Source: Streptomyces luteogriseus (GTDB taxonomy: Bacteria > Actinomycetota > Actinomycetes > Streptomycetales > Streptomycetaceae). Taken from it: a stretch of 64,000 bases of DNA. The position numbers and the translations under genes were made by a program. Below the pieces are notes generated by a model, which was not told the origin of the DNA, did not search any database, and worked only from the letters and a program-made list of their open reading frames with translations. Location of the stretch: NCBI RefSeq assembly GCF_014205055.1, contig NZ_JACHMS010000001.1:1922001-1986000 (forward strand). The letters are read 5' to 3'. Shown here in pieces: positions 9,289-17,463 of this stretch. The stretch's first letter is position 1, and each line of letters begins with the position of its first letter.

Positions 9289-10166
9289 GTCTCTCCTCGC
9301 AGTCGCTCCAGCAAGGCCCGGGAATCTTTGGGGTGCAGGGCCTGCGACCGCAGTGTGTCATAGCGCTGCTGGAGAACTCTCACCTCTTTCGAGTCGCCAA
9401 TCAGCCGCCCGCTCTCTTGGCCCTCCGAGTATGCGAGTCGACGCCCATCCGGGGTCTCCAGTAGGCGCAGAGGCCCATCCATGCACGAGTGGTACTCGGC
9501 TTCCAGCGGCATGATCTGCAACGTCACGTTGCGAGGCAACGTGCGCTCCAGAACGTGGTTCAGATGCTCGCGCCGTACCTCGGCACCGCCCAGCCTCCGC
9601 CGCAGGACCGCTTCCTCAACGATGAAGTGAAACGGAACTGTCGGACGCTCGTACAGCATCCGCTGCCGCTCCATCCTCGCCTCAACCTGAGCCTCCAACT
9701 GCTCATCCGTCAGCAGCGGGATCCGATTCTCGAAGAGTGCCCGCGCATACGCCTCCGACTGCAACAACCCCGGCACCAGCCTGCACTCGTACGTACACAG
9801 GCTCACCGCCTCCCGTTCCAGCCGGGCCCACCGCCGGAACCAGGCCGCCAGCCCCGCCTCGCCCCGGGTGAGATACCGGGCGGCCATCCGCAGCGCGCCG
9901 GTGTTGCCGAGGGCCTCCTCCGCGCGGTCCACAAAGGGGGTGTCGGGCATGCGGCGGCCCAACTCCACCGATTCCACGGTGTGTTTGGAGTACCGCACCC
10001 TCTCGGCGAGTTCGGCCCTGCTGAGCCCCGCGTGCTCGCGCAGCGCCTGGACGACCGCGCCGAACGTGCGCAGGCTGTCGGACGGATGGGGTTCACGCTC
10101 CCACTCCCCCGCCGGAACCGCCCGCGCCTCGACGCCCTCGGCCACGTCCCCTTCGACCATGCCCAT
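9285..10166 (-). CDS. XRE-family regulator with DUF5753 (Scr1-type)
   Basis: The protein has 293 residues. Residues 30-80 form a helix-turn-helix (FGAVVQALREHAGLSRAELA, then YSKHTVESVELGRRMP). The rest matches the DUF5753 domain usual in Streptomyces: LVPGLLQSEAYARALF, an Arg-rich helix RMERQRMLYER, and FIVEEAVLRRRLGG. The start could be the ATG at 10166 or the one two codons later. It is coupled to the DUF397 gene downstream and divergent from a HATPase gene, with a long perfect palindrome in between. The expected job is DNA binding controlled by, or controlling, the DUF397 partner. Confidence 0.9.
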   Translation of the reverse strand: MGMVEGDVAEGVEARAVPAGEWEREPHPSDSLRTFGAVVQALREHAGLSRAELAERVRYSKHTVESVELGRRMPDTPFVDRAEEALGNTGALRMAARYLTRGEAGLAAWFRRWARLEREAVSLCTYECRLVPGLLQSEAYARALFENRIPLLTDEQLEAQVEARMERQRMLYERPTVPFHFIVEEAVLRRRLGGAEVRREHLNHVLERTLPRNVTLQIMPLEAEYHSCMDGPLRLLETPDGRRLAYSEGQESGRLIGDSKEVRVLQQRYDTLRSQALHPKDSRALLERLRGET

Positions 10167-10262
10167 CCGCCGCCCCTCTCTCCGTACCGAGGCGGCTTCT
10201 CACGCCACCCGCACTCGCCACTCAGCGTGACGGAACACAGGGCGTACTGTCCACTCCGTGTG

Positions 10263-10287
10263 CCCGTACGCTGACTCCGCGTACGGG
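10263..10287. promoter_or_regulatory. 25-bp palindrome between divergent XRE and HATPase genes
   Basis: Two 9-base arms, CCCGTACGC and GCGTACGGG, are perfectly complementary around a 7-base centre. The site lies between two divergent starts (10166 and 10333), so it is not a terminator for either gene. An operator bound by the adjacent XRE regulator is the simplest reading. It also argues for the ATG at 10333 rather than the GTG at 10258, because the longer form would place the palindrome inside the coding sequence. Confidence 0.6.
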
Positions 10288-10332
10288 GCGCCGTTCTCGC
10301 TCTCACCCGTGCGTGACCGCCACTCTGGCGTC

Positions 10333-10767
10333 ATGAACCAACGTGCTCCCCAACTGGCAGCCCCCACCCGCACCTTCACGCAGCTGCTGTCGTCCACTCG
10401 ACGCGGTGCCCGGCTCGCCCGGCTGCTCGCGGTGACGCAACTGCGGTCCTGGGGCGCCGGGCAGGACCTCACAGAGCGTGCCGAGACCGTGGTGGCGGAG
10501 CTTGCCGCGAACGCCGTCCTCCACGGCCGCTCACCGGGCCGCAGCTTCCGACTCACGCTCGCCCTCGACCCGTCGGGCGGGCGGCTGCGCGTCGAGGTCA
10601 CCGACGCCCGCGGTGACCTGCTCCCGCACATCGCCCCGAAGGGCACCGACGCACTCCACACCTGCGGGCGAGGCTTGACCCTCGTCGCCGCCCTCGCCGA
10701 CCACTGGGACTGCGTCCCCTACCCGCCCAGCGGCAAGACTGTCCGCGCGGTGCTCTCGACGCCGTAA
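10333..10767 (+). CDS. HATPase (GHKL) protein, RsbW-like
   Basis: The 144-residue single-domain protein carries the GHKL N-box as VVAELAANAVLHGR (about residues 53-66) and the G-box as TCGRGLTLVAALA near residue 112. There is no sensor or phosphoacceptor domain. Streptomyces encode many such proteins; those studied are anti-sigma-factor kinases or partners of XRE/DUF397 modules. Here the gene is divergent from exactly such a pair. The start is set at 10333 because the in-frame GTG at 10258 would overlap the intergenic palindrome. The substrate is unknown. Confidence 0.85.
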   Translation: MNQRAPQLAAPTRTFTQLLSSTRRGARLARLLAVTQLRSWGAGQDLTERAETVVAELAANAVLHGRSPGRSFRLTLALDPSGGRLRVEVTDARGDLLPHIAPKGTDALHTCGRGLTLVAALADHWDCVPYPPSGKTVRAVLSTP

Positions 10768-10809
10768 GGACGACTGCCCGCCTGCACGCGCCGATCGATA
10801 TCTATCTTA

Positions 10810-10833
10810 CGTGAAGAATGATATCGTTTCACG
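10810..10833. promoter_or_regulatory. Probable VapB operator
   Basis: Upstream of vapB there is an inverted repeat CGTGAA / TTCACG separated by 12 bases. It is embedded in a locally AT-rich patch that also holds two copies of GATATC (about 10797 and 10820). The surrounding DNA is far more GC-rich. Antitoxins of this class usually bind such repeats in their own promoter. The 3' arm ends about 32 bases before the vapB start. Confidence 0.5.
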
Positions 10834-10864
10834 AGGCAAGGTCACCTTCGAAGGGATCATCCAC

Positions 10865-11107
10865 ATGGCCAGAACCGTCATCGACCTCGATGAGGACATG
10901 GTCGCCGAGGCCATGCGCATCTACGGGACCAAAACGAAGGCCAAAGCCGTCCGTCTCGCCATGGAGGACGCCGTCAAGAGGCATCTGCGGCAGGAGGGCT
11001 TCGACGCCATGGAGGCCGGGGAGCTCGACTTCAGTGAGATCGTCGAGACCACCGGGCCCCGCAACGCAGACGGCTCCCTCAAGCGCGACGGAGGCCGGGC
11101 CGCCTGA
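10865..11107 (+). CDS. vapB: VapB-family antitoxin
   Basis: The 80-residue protein begins MARTVIDLDEDMVAEAMR, then TKTKAKAVRLAMEDAVKRH. This is the ribbon-helix-helix arrangement of the VapB/DUF2191 antitoxins, followed by an acidic tail that would wrap the toxin. The ATG at 10865 is chosen because homologues begin at this beta strand; an upstream in-frame ATG at 10811 lies within the operator-like repeat. Its stop overlaps the vapC start (TGATG). It should neutralise the PIN toxin and repress the operon. Confidence 0.9.
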   Translation: MARTVIDLDEDMVAEAMRIYGTKTKAKAVRLAMEDAVKRHLRQEGFDAMEAGELDFSEIVETTGPRNADGSLKRDGGRAA

Positions 11108-11526
11108 TGCAGGACCGGTACCTGATCGACAAGTCCGCCCTGGCCCGCTGGACGAAGCCGAGTGTCAAGGAGGTGCTCAAGCCTCTGCACGAGCGCTACC
11201 TCCTGGCCGTGTGCCGGCCCACCGAGTTCGAGATGATCCACTCCGCTCGGGACAGCTCGGAGGCGACGCGGATCAGCACATGGCTGCACGCCTTCGACTA
11301 CCTCCGCACGGACGACGACACCTTCACCCGCGCTCTCGAGATCCAGCGCCATGCCCTCAACGCAGGCTTCCACCGCGCTCTGTCCCTGCCCGACCTGCTG
11401 ATCGCCGCCACAGCGGAGCTGAACCGGCGAACGGTCCTCCACTACGACGGAGACTTCGACATGATCGCCTCCCTCACCGGCCAGCCCACCGAATGGGTCG
11501 TCCCGCCCGGCAGTGCCGACCGGTGA
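11107..11526 (+). CDS. vapC: VapC-family PIN-domain ribonuclease toxin
   Basis: The product has 139 residues. The PIN-domain acidic residues are visible: D8 in YLIDKSAL, E40/E42 in RPTEFEMI, D96 in LSLPDLLIAA, and D114/D116 in LHYDGDFD. These would hold magnesium for RNA cleavage; VapC toxins cut tRNA or rRNA. It overlaps the antitoxin by one base, the normal arrangement. The pair sits inside a defence island, where such modules stabilise the region or act as abortive systems. Confidence 0.92.
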   Translation: MQDRYLIDKSALARWTKPSVKEVLKPLHERYLLAVCRPTEFEMIHSARDSSEATRISTWLHAFDYLRTDDDTFTRALEIQRHALNAGFHRALSLPDLLIAATAELNRRTVLHYDGDFDMIASLTGQPTEWVVPPGSADR

Positions 11527-11538
11527 GGGAGTCCGAGA

Positions 11539-11901
11539 TCATCGCCGTCCCAGGCCGTCCGGAGCGGTGCGGAGCAGCTCGGAGAAGGCGCCCTCCCAGA
11601 CCTCGCGAATGTAGGGGCTGACCAGGCGACGCAGCACAGGCCACTGCTCGGCCAGCAGCCGGTGGTGGAGGAAGGCCGCCAGGTCCTCGCGTAGGCCCTC
11701 GGCAAGGACGGTCCTGTAGAGCGTCATGCGGGACTTCGGGCGGTCCAGGCTGTAGGTCGTCCGCCCGGACCAGACGATGTGGAGCGGCAGGTCGACGGTG
11801 CCCTCGACGGGACCGGTGAGCTGCTGCAGGTCCTCGGGCAGCCGACTGCGGTAACGGTCCCGCAGCACTTCGGCGCCGGGGGCGGGGGTCGTCGCGTCCA
11901 T
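11539..11901 (-). CDS. Conserved hypothetical protein
   Basis: The 120-residue product has the pattern LRDRYRSRLPEDLQQL, LPLHIVWSG, then LDRPKSRMTLYRTVLAEG and WPVLRRLVSPYIREVWE. I recognise this as a family that is frequent in Streptomyces genomes and mobile regions but has no assigned function. It has no signal peptide, membrane segment or catalytic motif. The ATG at 11901 is preceded by GGGA; another in-frame ATG lies 11 codons upstream. It is convergent with vapC, the two stops being only 12 bases apart. Confidence 0.7.
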   Translation of the reverse strand: MDATTPAPGAEVLRDRYRSRLPEDLQQLTGPVEGTVDLPLHIVWSGRTTYSLDRPKSRMTLYRTVLAEGLREDLAAFLHHRLLAEQWPVLRRLVSPYIREVWEGAFSELLRTAPDGLGRR

Positions 11902-12022
11902 GCGTCCCGTATCGCTGGTGGGAGGTGACCGCATAGCGGATACGGTACTGACGACGCCGGTCGGAGCGTGACGCACACGGCTTCGCCGTCGCCTCGCCAC
12001 GGATGTCGATCCAGTGGCCTGT

Positions 12023-14596
12023 TCACCGTCGGTATCGCCAGATCTGCCGCAACCGCAGAGCTTCCATGGCCCGATGGGTTTCGAGCTCCGCATCAGGGAC
12101 GGGCTCCCGGCCGCAACCGAGACGCACCAGGTGGTAGAGCCGGTGCGGGGCGGCCACGGAATGGTCGACCAGCGTGGACAGGAGCGGTTCGTTCCCCGGT
12201 GTGCCCCGGTCCGCCGCGACGAGCAACGCGACCTGGTCGTCGGGGTGCAGGAACGGGAGCTGCCCACCCGCTCGAAGACGGAGATCGCCCCAGCTCAGGG
12301 GAGTGCCGTCGGCGCGAGCCAGTTCCTTGAGGATGTCGCGGACCGTGGGGGCCAGCTTGTCGATCCCTTCGGTCGGCAGGCGGTCGTCCCGCGGTGGCCC
12401 GGCGGTGCGGCCCGTCCCCGCCGATGCGTTCCGTGAGGCGGCCGCCGCCTGGGCGGAGCGCTCGGCGGACCTCCGATCCTCCAGCCTGCTCCGCCACCGC
12501 TCGACATGCTTGGTTTCCGCGGCGGGCAGCGGTCGGGCGAGCTGATCGCGGTGTTTCCCGATCTCGTCGAGCAGTCGCAGCAGGTCCTGGGTGGGCCGGT
12601 GCCCATGGGTCCGGTCCAGCTCGCCGAGCAGGCGTCGGACCTTCCTGAGGTTCGGATCCTTCTTCTCGACCGGCTTCGGTTCGGGGGCCTTGGCCGGTTT
12701 CGGTTCGGGAGCGACGGCCCGACGCTCCGCCCTGGCCGGGGTGACGGTGATGGGGCGGCCGATCAGACCGATGAGGAGGCCGAGGAGTCGGTCGCCCTCT
12801 CCCAGCCAGTCGCGCAACGCCCGCCCCCGGGAGCGGACTTCCTCGTACCGTCGGAGATGCTCTTCTCCTTGCCGAATCGCCTGTGAGAGCCGCTGGGCTC
12901 GCGCCCCCTTCGTCCGGGCTCGGGTCCTCGCCGCCTCCTCCAGCTTCTCCCGCATCTCCGCGCGTCTCCGGTGTGCCTGCTTCAGGTCGCTCCCGATGGG
13001 TGCCCGCTCCCCGGTGGCCGGCCGCTTCGCAGCGGACGGCGGAGCGGCCGACGCGCGTGTCCTCCGGTGTCCGTACGCCCCGTGCGTCTTCTTGGTCTCG
13101 GCCGCCGCCCACTGCTGCAGGGCGAACTCCGAGGCCGGCTCGGCGGCTCCGAGGCGGCTCAGTACCTGCCCCAGGTACGGAAGGGGCCTCCCCAGGTGGG
13201 TGACGACCAGGACGCTCAGCAGCGGGTGGTCGGGCACCCGCGGCCTGTCCACCTCGACCAGCAGTTCCTGGCGCTTGGGGTTCGGCAGGTCGTGGACCCA
13301 CCTGCCGAGCCTCTCGGTCAGCTCGCCCCAGGTGATCGTGGCGCCCTTCGCCGCGACCCCCTCCAGTACCTTCCTGAGCTCGTCGGCCGCCTTCCCCGGT
13401 GCGGTCTCCGGCGTCTTGGGCCCGCTGGCCGCGGGTTCGGTGAGCGGGGCCCGCTCACAAGTGCTGGAGGCGCGGGCCGCCGGGACGTACTTCTCGTCGA
13501 GCGCGACGCTGGGACGCCACAGCCCGGTGCGTTCCGCCTCCAGACCGTTGAGCCGTACCAGGGCGTCGGCCCGGACCGCCCAGGAGGAGCCGTTTCCCTC
13601 GACGACGTCCGTGACCAGCAGCCGGACCGAACCCGCGAGCTGGTAGACGTACTGGTCCGTGGGAGCCGGCACCGTGTCGGGCAGGGACAGACAGGCCCGG
13701 ACGATGCGGCTTCCCGCCGGCTTGACGAAGCCGGGAATCAGGCGCCTGCCGGGAACGTCCAAGGGGGATGAGGCCAGGGGGGCCGCTTCCGTGTCCACCG
13801 CGAACACGACCTGTCCGCGGGGAAGGGCAACGCTGCCGGGAAACGGCTCGCAGCCGATACCGTCGTCGCGGACCGCCCCCTCGGCACGCAGCTCTTCGAG
13901 CGCGGGCGTGACGAGGCCGCTCTCGGTCATCCGGCAGTCCTCCAGGGGAGCCCAGGGCGTCTTCTTCCCGTCGGTCAGGGTGCCGATGAACACGCGACGG
14001 TCATTGCCCTCGGTCTCGCACCGCACGAGGAGCGCGTACCCGCGACGCGCCGCCATGTCGCGGGCGAGCGCGTCGTCCCGGCCGAAGACCCACTCGATAC
14101 GGCCTTCCCTCGCGCCCAGGCTGTCCGCCGCCCTGCGCCAGCTCCGGTAGTCCTCCGGGTGGAGCTCGAACCGGAGGTGCGTCTTCGCGTGACGCAACCG
14201 GAAGTCCACGGCATCGCCGTGGCAGTGCCCGAAGCTGCGCAGTTCACCCTGGGCCGCGTGCCCCTGCCCGGCCAGCCAGCGAGTGACATGGGCCTTAACA
14301 AACAAGTGGTCGGCGCCGTCCGCGCTGTTGGTGGTCCGGTGGCACTCCCCACGGCCGGGGTCGGCTTCGTGGGCGAAGTGGCAGACCCTCGTCACATACC
14401 GCTTGGGGCGCAGCGGTTCTCCGCAGCCGCCGAGCAGCGTGCCGCACCAGAAATCGTCCCTCCCGAACTGACGGATGAACTCGTCCAGGTTGTGCGGCTG
14501 TTCAGGGAGAATCACCGGCTGGTCCGAGTCACGGCCTCCGATGACCGCGGTCTGGATGAGACGGGTGTCGATCTGCCCCAACGTCGGATCCTCCAT
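12023..14596 (-). CDS. CoiA-like nuclease with duplicated C-terminal domain
   Basis: The protein has 857 residues from the ATG at 14596; a GTG at 14644 would add 16. The N-terminal 170 residues resemble the competence protein CoiA nuclease family: a CGEPLRPKRY zinc-finger-like strand, the Cys/His-rich CHFAHEADPGRGECHR, a LFVKAHVTRWL helix, then VDFRL and RFELH supplying D131 and E144 as likely catalytic acids. A long coiled, Arg/Glu-rich middle (KLEEAARTRARTKGARAQR) and a Pro/Lys linker separate two copies of a roughly 80-residue domain (WGELTERLG and WGDLRLRAG). In an island of restriction genes a DNA-damaging effector is plausible. CoiA itself acts in DNA uptake, so its role here is open. 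Confidence 0.65.
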   Translation of the reverse strand: MEDPTLGQIDTRLIQTAVIGGRDSDQPVILPEQPHNLDEFIRQFGRDDFWCGTLLGGCGEPLRPKRYVTRVCHFAHEADPGRGECHRTTNSADGADHLFVKAHVTRWLAGQGHAAQGELRSFGHCHGDAVDFRLRHAKTHLRFELHPEDYRSWRRAADSLGAREGRIEWVFGRDDALARDMAARRGYALLVRCETEGNDRRVFIGTLTDGKKTPWAPLEDCRMTESGLVTPALEELRAEGAVRDDGIGCEPFPGSVALPRGQVVFAVDTEAAPLASSPLDVPGRRLIPGFVKPAGSRIVRACLSLPDTVPAPTDQYVYQLAGSVRLLVTDVVEGNGSSWAVRADALVRLNGLEAERTGLWRPSVALDEKYVPAARASSTCERAPLTEPAASGPKTPETAPGKAADELRKVLEGVAAKGATITWGELTERLGRWVHDLPNPKRQELLVEVDRPRVPDHPLLSVLVVTHLGRPLPYLGQVLSRLGAAEPASEFALQQWAAAETKKTHGAYGHRRTRASAAPPSAAKRPATGERAPIGSDLKQAHRRRAEMREKLEEAARTRARTKGARAQRLSQAIRQGEEHLRRYEEVRSRGRALRDWLGEGDRLLGLLIGLIGRPITVTPARAERRAVAPEPKPAKAPEPKPVEKKDPNLRKVRRLLGELDRTHGHRPTQDLLRLLDEIGKHRDQLARPLPAAETKHVERWRSRLEDRRSAERSAQAAAASRNASAGTGRTAGPPRDDRLPTEGIDKLAPTVRDILKELARADGTPLSWGDLRLRAGGQLPFLHPDDQVALLVAADRGTPGNEPLLSTLVDHSVAAPHRLYHLVRLGCGREPVPDAELETHRAMEALRLRQIWRYRR
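12117..12353 (-). repeat. Second copy of the duplicated domain in the CoiA-like protein
   Basis: This segment encodes the C-terminal copy: APTVRDILKELARADG, LSWGDL, VALLVAADRGTP, PLLSTLV and a closing LYHLVRLG. Its partner is at 13150-13390. The copies share hydrophobic spacing and the WG(E/D)L, LLV-x2-DR, PLLS-x-LV and RLG blocks but not nucleotide identity, so the duplication is old. Confidence 0.6.
13150..13390 (-). repeat. First copy of the duplicated domain in the CoiA-like protein
   Basis: This segment encodes ADELRKVLEGVAAKG, ITWGELTERLG, ELLVEVDRPRVP, PLLSVLV and LPYLGQVLSRLG. It matches the copy at 12117-12353 block by block. The domain is unnamed to my knowledge. Its Trp-Gly-x-Leu core and helical pattern suggest a winged-helix-like or adaptor fold. 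Confidence 0.6.
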
Positions 14597-14699
14597 GAGC
14601 ACGTGAGACAACTGCTTCGAAAGACAGGGAATTGAAGCGCCCACCCGGCATCAGTCACGCGGGACGGCGGTCCGCGTCGAGATGGGCATGCCTCCGGCA

Positions 14700-15800
14700 T
14701 CAGAAGAGATTGGATGTCTCGCCGAAGTCGCTCATCGGCCTCCCGCTGACCTCTCGGAACTCGTCCGAGCTGTAGTGAAGCTGGAAGGTGTGGGCGTGGT
14801 TCTCGTCAACCCAGTACATGGTGATGGCGGAGAGCAGGTTCCGCGTCATCCAGTGAGTGCGGGACCGCGTTCCCTCCTCCTGGTCCAGGATCCATGCCTC
14901 GACCTGTTCCGGCAGGCTGAAGGTCAGCCTGTAGGCATGGCCTTCGCGCGGTTCGATCAGCCACACGGGATGCCCCACCGGCCGGTGGATCCTGTGCACG
15001 CGGACGGCGTGGGTGGGCTGTTCGCGCGCGTGTCTGACGAAGGCATGGAGATCGTCGGAGACGAGCCCGAGGACGAAAGGAGCGGCGGGAAAGGCCAGGA
15101 CGAGTCCCAGGGACGACCGGCGGCGCAGGCCCGCCGCCAACGTGTCGAGCGGATCGGTCACCGCGGAGGCATCGGCTGCGGGTTCGTCCCACAGATTCAG
15201 CAGGTGCCGTCGTAAGTAATTGCGGATCTCGTACACAGTGGGCCGCTGGCTCGGCGGCATCGGCTTCATGGCGTCGTAGACCGACTTGGCCGCCACCCTC
15301 ACCAGGTCGCGCAGCGGCCGGAAGTCGGGCAGAGACAAGTCGATGAGAGAGATCTGATGGGCGAGCGCGAACTCCTGGGCATCCTGGGTGAACCCCGATG
15401 TCGAGAAGATCGCGTAGCTGTAGTGATAGCGCGTCCTCGGGCGGTGCGGGCCGGAGCCGTGGCTCAGTGTGGTGACGACGTTTTCATTGAGGTCATGCAC
15501 GACACCATGGCCGTTGCGCACGGTGGGGAGACCGACCTTGATGCGTGTGAACTTCGCCTCGGCGAACAGGCGGATCGGGAGTGAGAAGGGGGGCACGTAC
15601 TGGAACTCGCCCAGGGTGTCTGCCTGGTGCCAGGCCCCGCGGCCCCGCACCACCAGTCCGTGTTTGCGTTTCTCCAACACCTTCCACGGCGGCCTGGCCG
15701 AGTCGTCCTGTTCCGTCAGCAGACGGTACCCACTGGACCGCAGCAGCCAGGCGAGGACCTCTTCGAGAAGGTACCCCCGCAGTGTTTCGAGCCTCACCAT
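14700..15800 (-). CDS. Putative PD-(D/E)xK restriction-type nuclease
   Basis: The protein has 366 residues. The first 90 look like a restriction-endonuclease fold: an N-terminal helix with E13/E14, an RGRGAWHQADTLGEF strand carrying D61, and a buried strand RLFAEAKF giving E81-x-K83. Together these form the PD-(D/E)xK set seen in Mrr and related enzymes. The remaining 270 residues are an uncharacterised alpha/beta region that may recognise DNA or sense invasion. It follows the CoiA-like gene on the same strand, with a 103-base gap. The ATG at 15800 is the only sensible start. Confidence that it is a nuclease is moderate because it rests on motif spacing alone. Confidence 0.6.
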   Translation of the reverse strand: MVRLETLRGYLLEEVLAWLLRSSGYRLLTEQDDSARPPWKVLEKRKHGLVVRGRGAWHQADTLGEFQYVPPFSLPIRLFAEAKFTRIKVGLPTVRNGHGVVHDLNENVVTTLSHGSGPHRPRTRYHYSYAIFSTSGFTQDAQEFALAHQISLIDLSLPDFRPLRDLVRVAAKSVYDAMKPMPPSQRPTVYEIRNYLRRHLLNLWDEPAADASAVTDPLDTLAAGLRRRSSLGLVLAFPAAPFVLGLVSDDLHAFVRHAREQPTHAVRVHRIHRPVGHPVWLIEPREGHAYRLTFSLPEQVEAWILDQEEGTRSRTHWMTRNLLSAITMYWVDENHAHTFQLHYSSDEFREVSGRPMSDFGETSNLF

Positions 15801-15972
15801 GGCGTGACCCTATGCACGCGAGTCCTGATTGGTCATCAGAATGGCATATTTTCCTGCCCCCTCAGCACGCGTCCTGACGCGAGATCCGGCAGGTTCCCGC
15901 TTCAGGAACGACGTGACCTAGTTCCAGGAGGGAGAACAGTGCGCACCACTCACCAGGTGAGTGCGAGCGTGC

Positions 15973-17289
15973 CTACGCGTCAGCGGGCAGCGCGGGGAAT
16001 ACGACCACCGAGCCGTCCTTGTCGCGGGCGATGTCGATCGCCACGTCTGTCGTACGGCCGTTGACCGTGATGCCGTCCCCCAGCTTGTGAATCCGGTGGG
16101 CCGCGCTCATCAGGCGATCGACTTCACCGGTCGTGAAGACGGGCCGCAAACCGTTCGGGCGAGCCAGTTCCAGTGCCGACAGGCGTACCAGGACAGCGGC
16201 GATGCCCGACTCCAGGTCGTCGAGGCGCTGCTGATCGCGCTTGAGTGCGTGGGTGAAGTTCTCGAACGGATTGCCGGGGTCGCTCTGGGCGTGCTCGACG
16301 GCCTGGAGTACGACGACCCGCCGCATCAGCGCGATGGCCAGGGACGCGAGTTCGAGGTGGGTGCGGAACATGCCGCCGTCGTCGTCGATGCCGGGGAACG
16401 ACTTGATCAGCGCGCCGAGTTCGACGGCCTCTCCCTCGGGGAGTCCGTCGAGCGCGCTCCGCCATCGGGCGAGGCGGATGTCGGCTTTGCTCAGCGCCGT
16501 GTCGATGGTGTGCACCGCCGAGTCGAGTCCCAGCGAGTGACCGAGCTTGCCCTGGTCGAGCAGGATGGCCGTGGCCTTGTCGATGGCGGCACGGCATCGG
16601 TTGAGTGCGCTGTGCTCGTCGTCGAGCTTGTCCTCCTGGAGTTGCTCCAGCAGCTCCGTGATGTGTTCGATGGCCTGCTGGCGCTTCTGGTCGACATGCG
16701 CGCTCACCCCCACCGCAACGGCCATGAGCACGAGCGGAGCGGCCACGGTGAGCGCCGTGCCGCCGGCGACCGCGGCACCGGCGGTCGCACCGGCCCCGCC
16801 GGCCGTGCCCGCCGCTGCCGCTCCTCCGACCGGCACGAATTTCGCTTTGGCGGCGATCCTGCCCGACGAGCTCACGAGCTCACCGTAGATGGCACCGGCC
16901 GCCCCCTTCGGTACCATCGGGCGCACGACGCCCTGTCCGAACTGGGCGGCGACCTTCGCCGGGACCACCATGCGGTACAGACTCTCGCCGGAAGCGGTCG
17001 CCCTGGCCGCCGTGAGGGAAGTGCGCGTCGACTGCGTGATGAACTGCGACAGGTGCTGCGCCAAGGGACTAGCGGCGTCGAGCGGGATACCACGGCCGCG
17101 GTCGATCTTGTCGGGCAGTGGATGCACCTCCAGCGTGACGATCGGCTCGTCGGCCATGACCGCCAGCACTCCGCGCAGTTCCGCCAGGCGCTCGGCCGTC
17201 ATCGACTCACCCGCGGTCAACCCCGGCACCCGGACGTCAGCGGTTGCCAGCGTCCACACGGGCACGGTCGTCTTGCAGTCGTCAGTCAT
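15973..17289 (-). CDS. Membrane-anchored coiled-coil protein of unknown function
   Basis: The product has 438 residues. The ATG at 17289 has a strong GGGGGAG site. Residues 155-199 are a Gly/Ala-rich hydrophobic stretch (ending PLVLMAVAVGVSAHV) able to form one or two membrane helices. Residues 200-270 are a charged coiled coil beginning QKRQQAIEHITELLEQLQED. The C-terminal third is mixed alpha/beta with ARDKDGSVVVFPALP at the end. No enzyme motif is visible. A single membrane anchor with a long coiled coil beside nucleases is reminiscent of membrane-acting effectors in abortive systems, but this is inference from layout only. No family is recognised. Confidence 0.6.
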   Translation of the reverse strand: MTDDCKTTVPVWTLATADVRVPGLTAGESMTAERLAELRGVLAVMADEPIVTLEVHPLPDKIDRGRGIPLDAASPLAQHLSQFITQSTRTSLTAARATASGESLYRMVVPAKVAAQFGQGVVRPMVPKGAAGAIYGELVSSSGRIAAKAKFVPVGGAAAAGTAGGAGATAGAAVAGGTALTVAAPLVLMAVAVGVSAHVDQKRQQAIEHITELLEQLQEDKLDDEHSALNRCRAAIDKATAILLDQGKLGHSLGLDSAVHTIDTALSKADIRLARWRSALDGLPEGEAVELGALIKSFPGIDDDGGMFRTHLELASLAIALMRRVVVLQAVEHAQSDPGNPFENFTHALKRDQQRLDDLESGIAAVLVRLSALELARPNGLRPVFTTGEVDRLMSAAHRIHKLGDGITVNGRTTDVAIDIARDKDGSVVVFPALPADA

Positions 17290-17435
17290 CGTCTCCCCCT
17301 GTTTCTTCCCACAGCAGCGTAGTGTCCGCATCGGACGAGAACGGCGCATGGCCGTCAACGGATCACAAGGCCCTGGCGTCGCCGCCAGCCGCACATCGGA
17401 CCGCTCCGGAACCGGGGCGACTCCCTCGCACGCCC

Positions 17436-17463
17436 GTAGCTACAGTGATCCTGTCACCGCTAC
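17436..17463. terminator. Imperfect hairpin at the end of the UvrD-like gene
   Basis: GTAGC pairs with GCTAC, and inside it ACAG pairs with CTGT around a 5-base loop. The stem has small internal mismatches and overlaps the stop codon of the minus-strand helicase. No U-run follows, as is usual for Streptomyces terminators. It would end the sigma-drmA-drmB-helicase transcript. Confidence 0.35.

Noticed and set aside
11107..11526. VapC as part of the DISARM system
   Set aside because: It has its own antitoxin, operator and base composition, so it is better treated as an independent module.
15939..16064. 41-codon plus-strand frame with a good AGGAGGGAG site at the GTG
   Set aside because: It runs antisense into the membrane-protein gene and is Arg/Ser/Pro-rich without a family. 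A nearby CACTCACC/GGTGAGTG repeat may be a hairpin. It is not supported as a gene.
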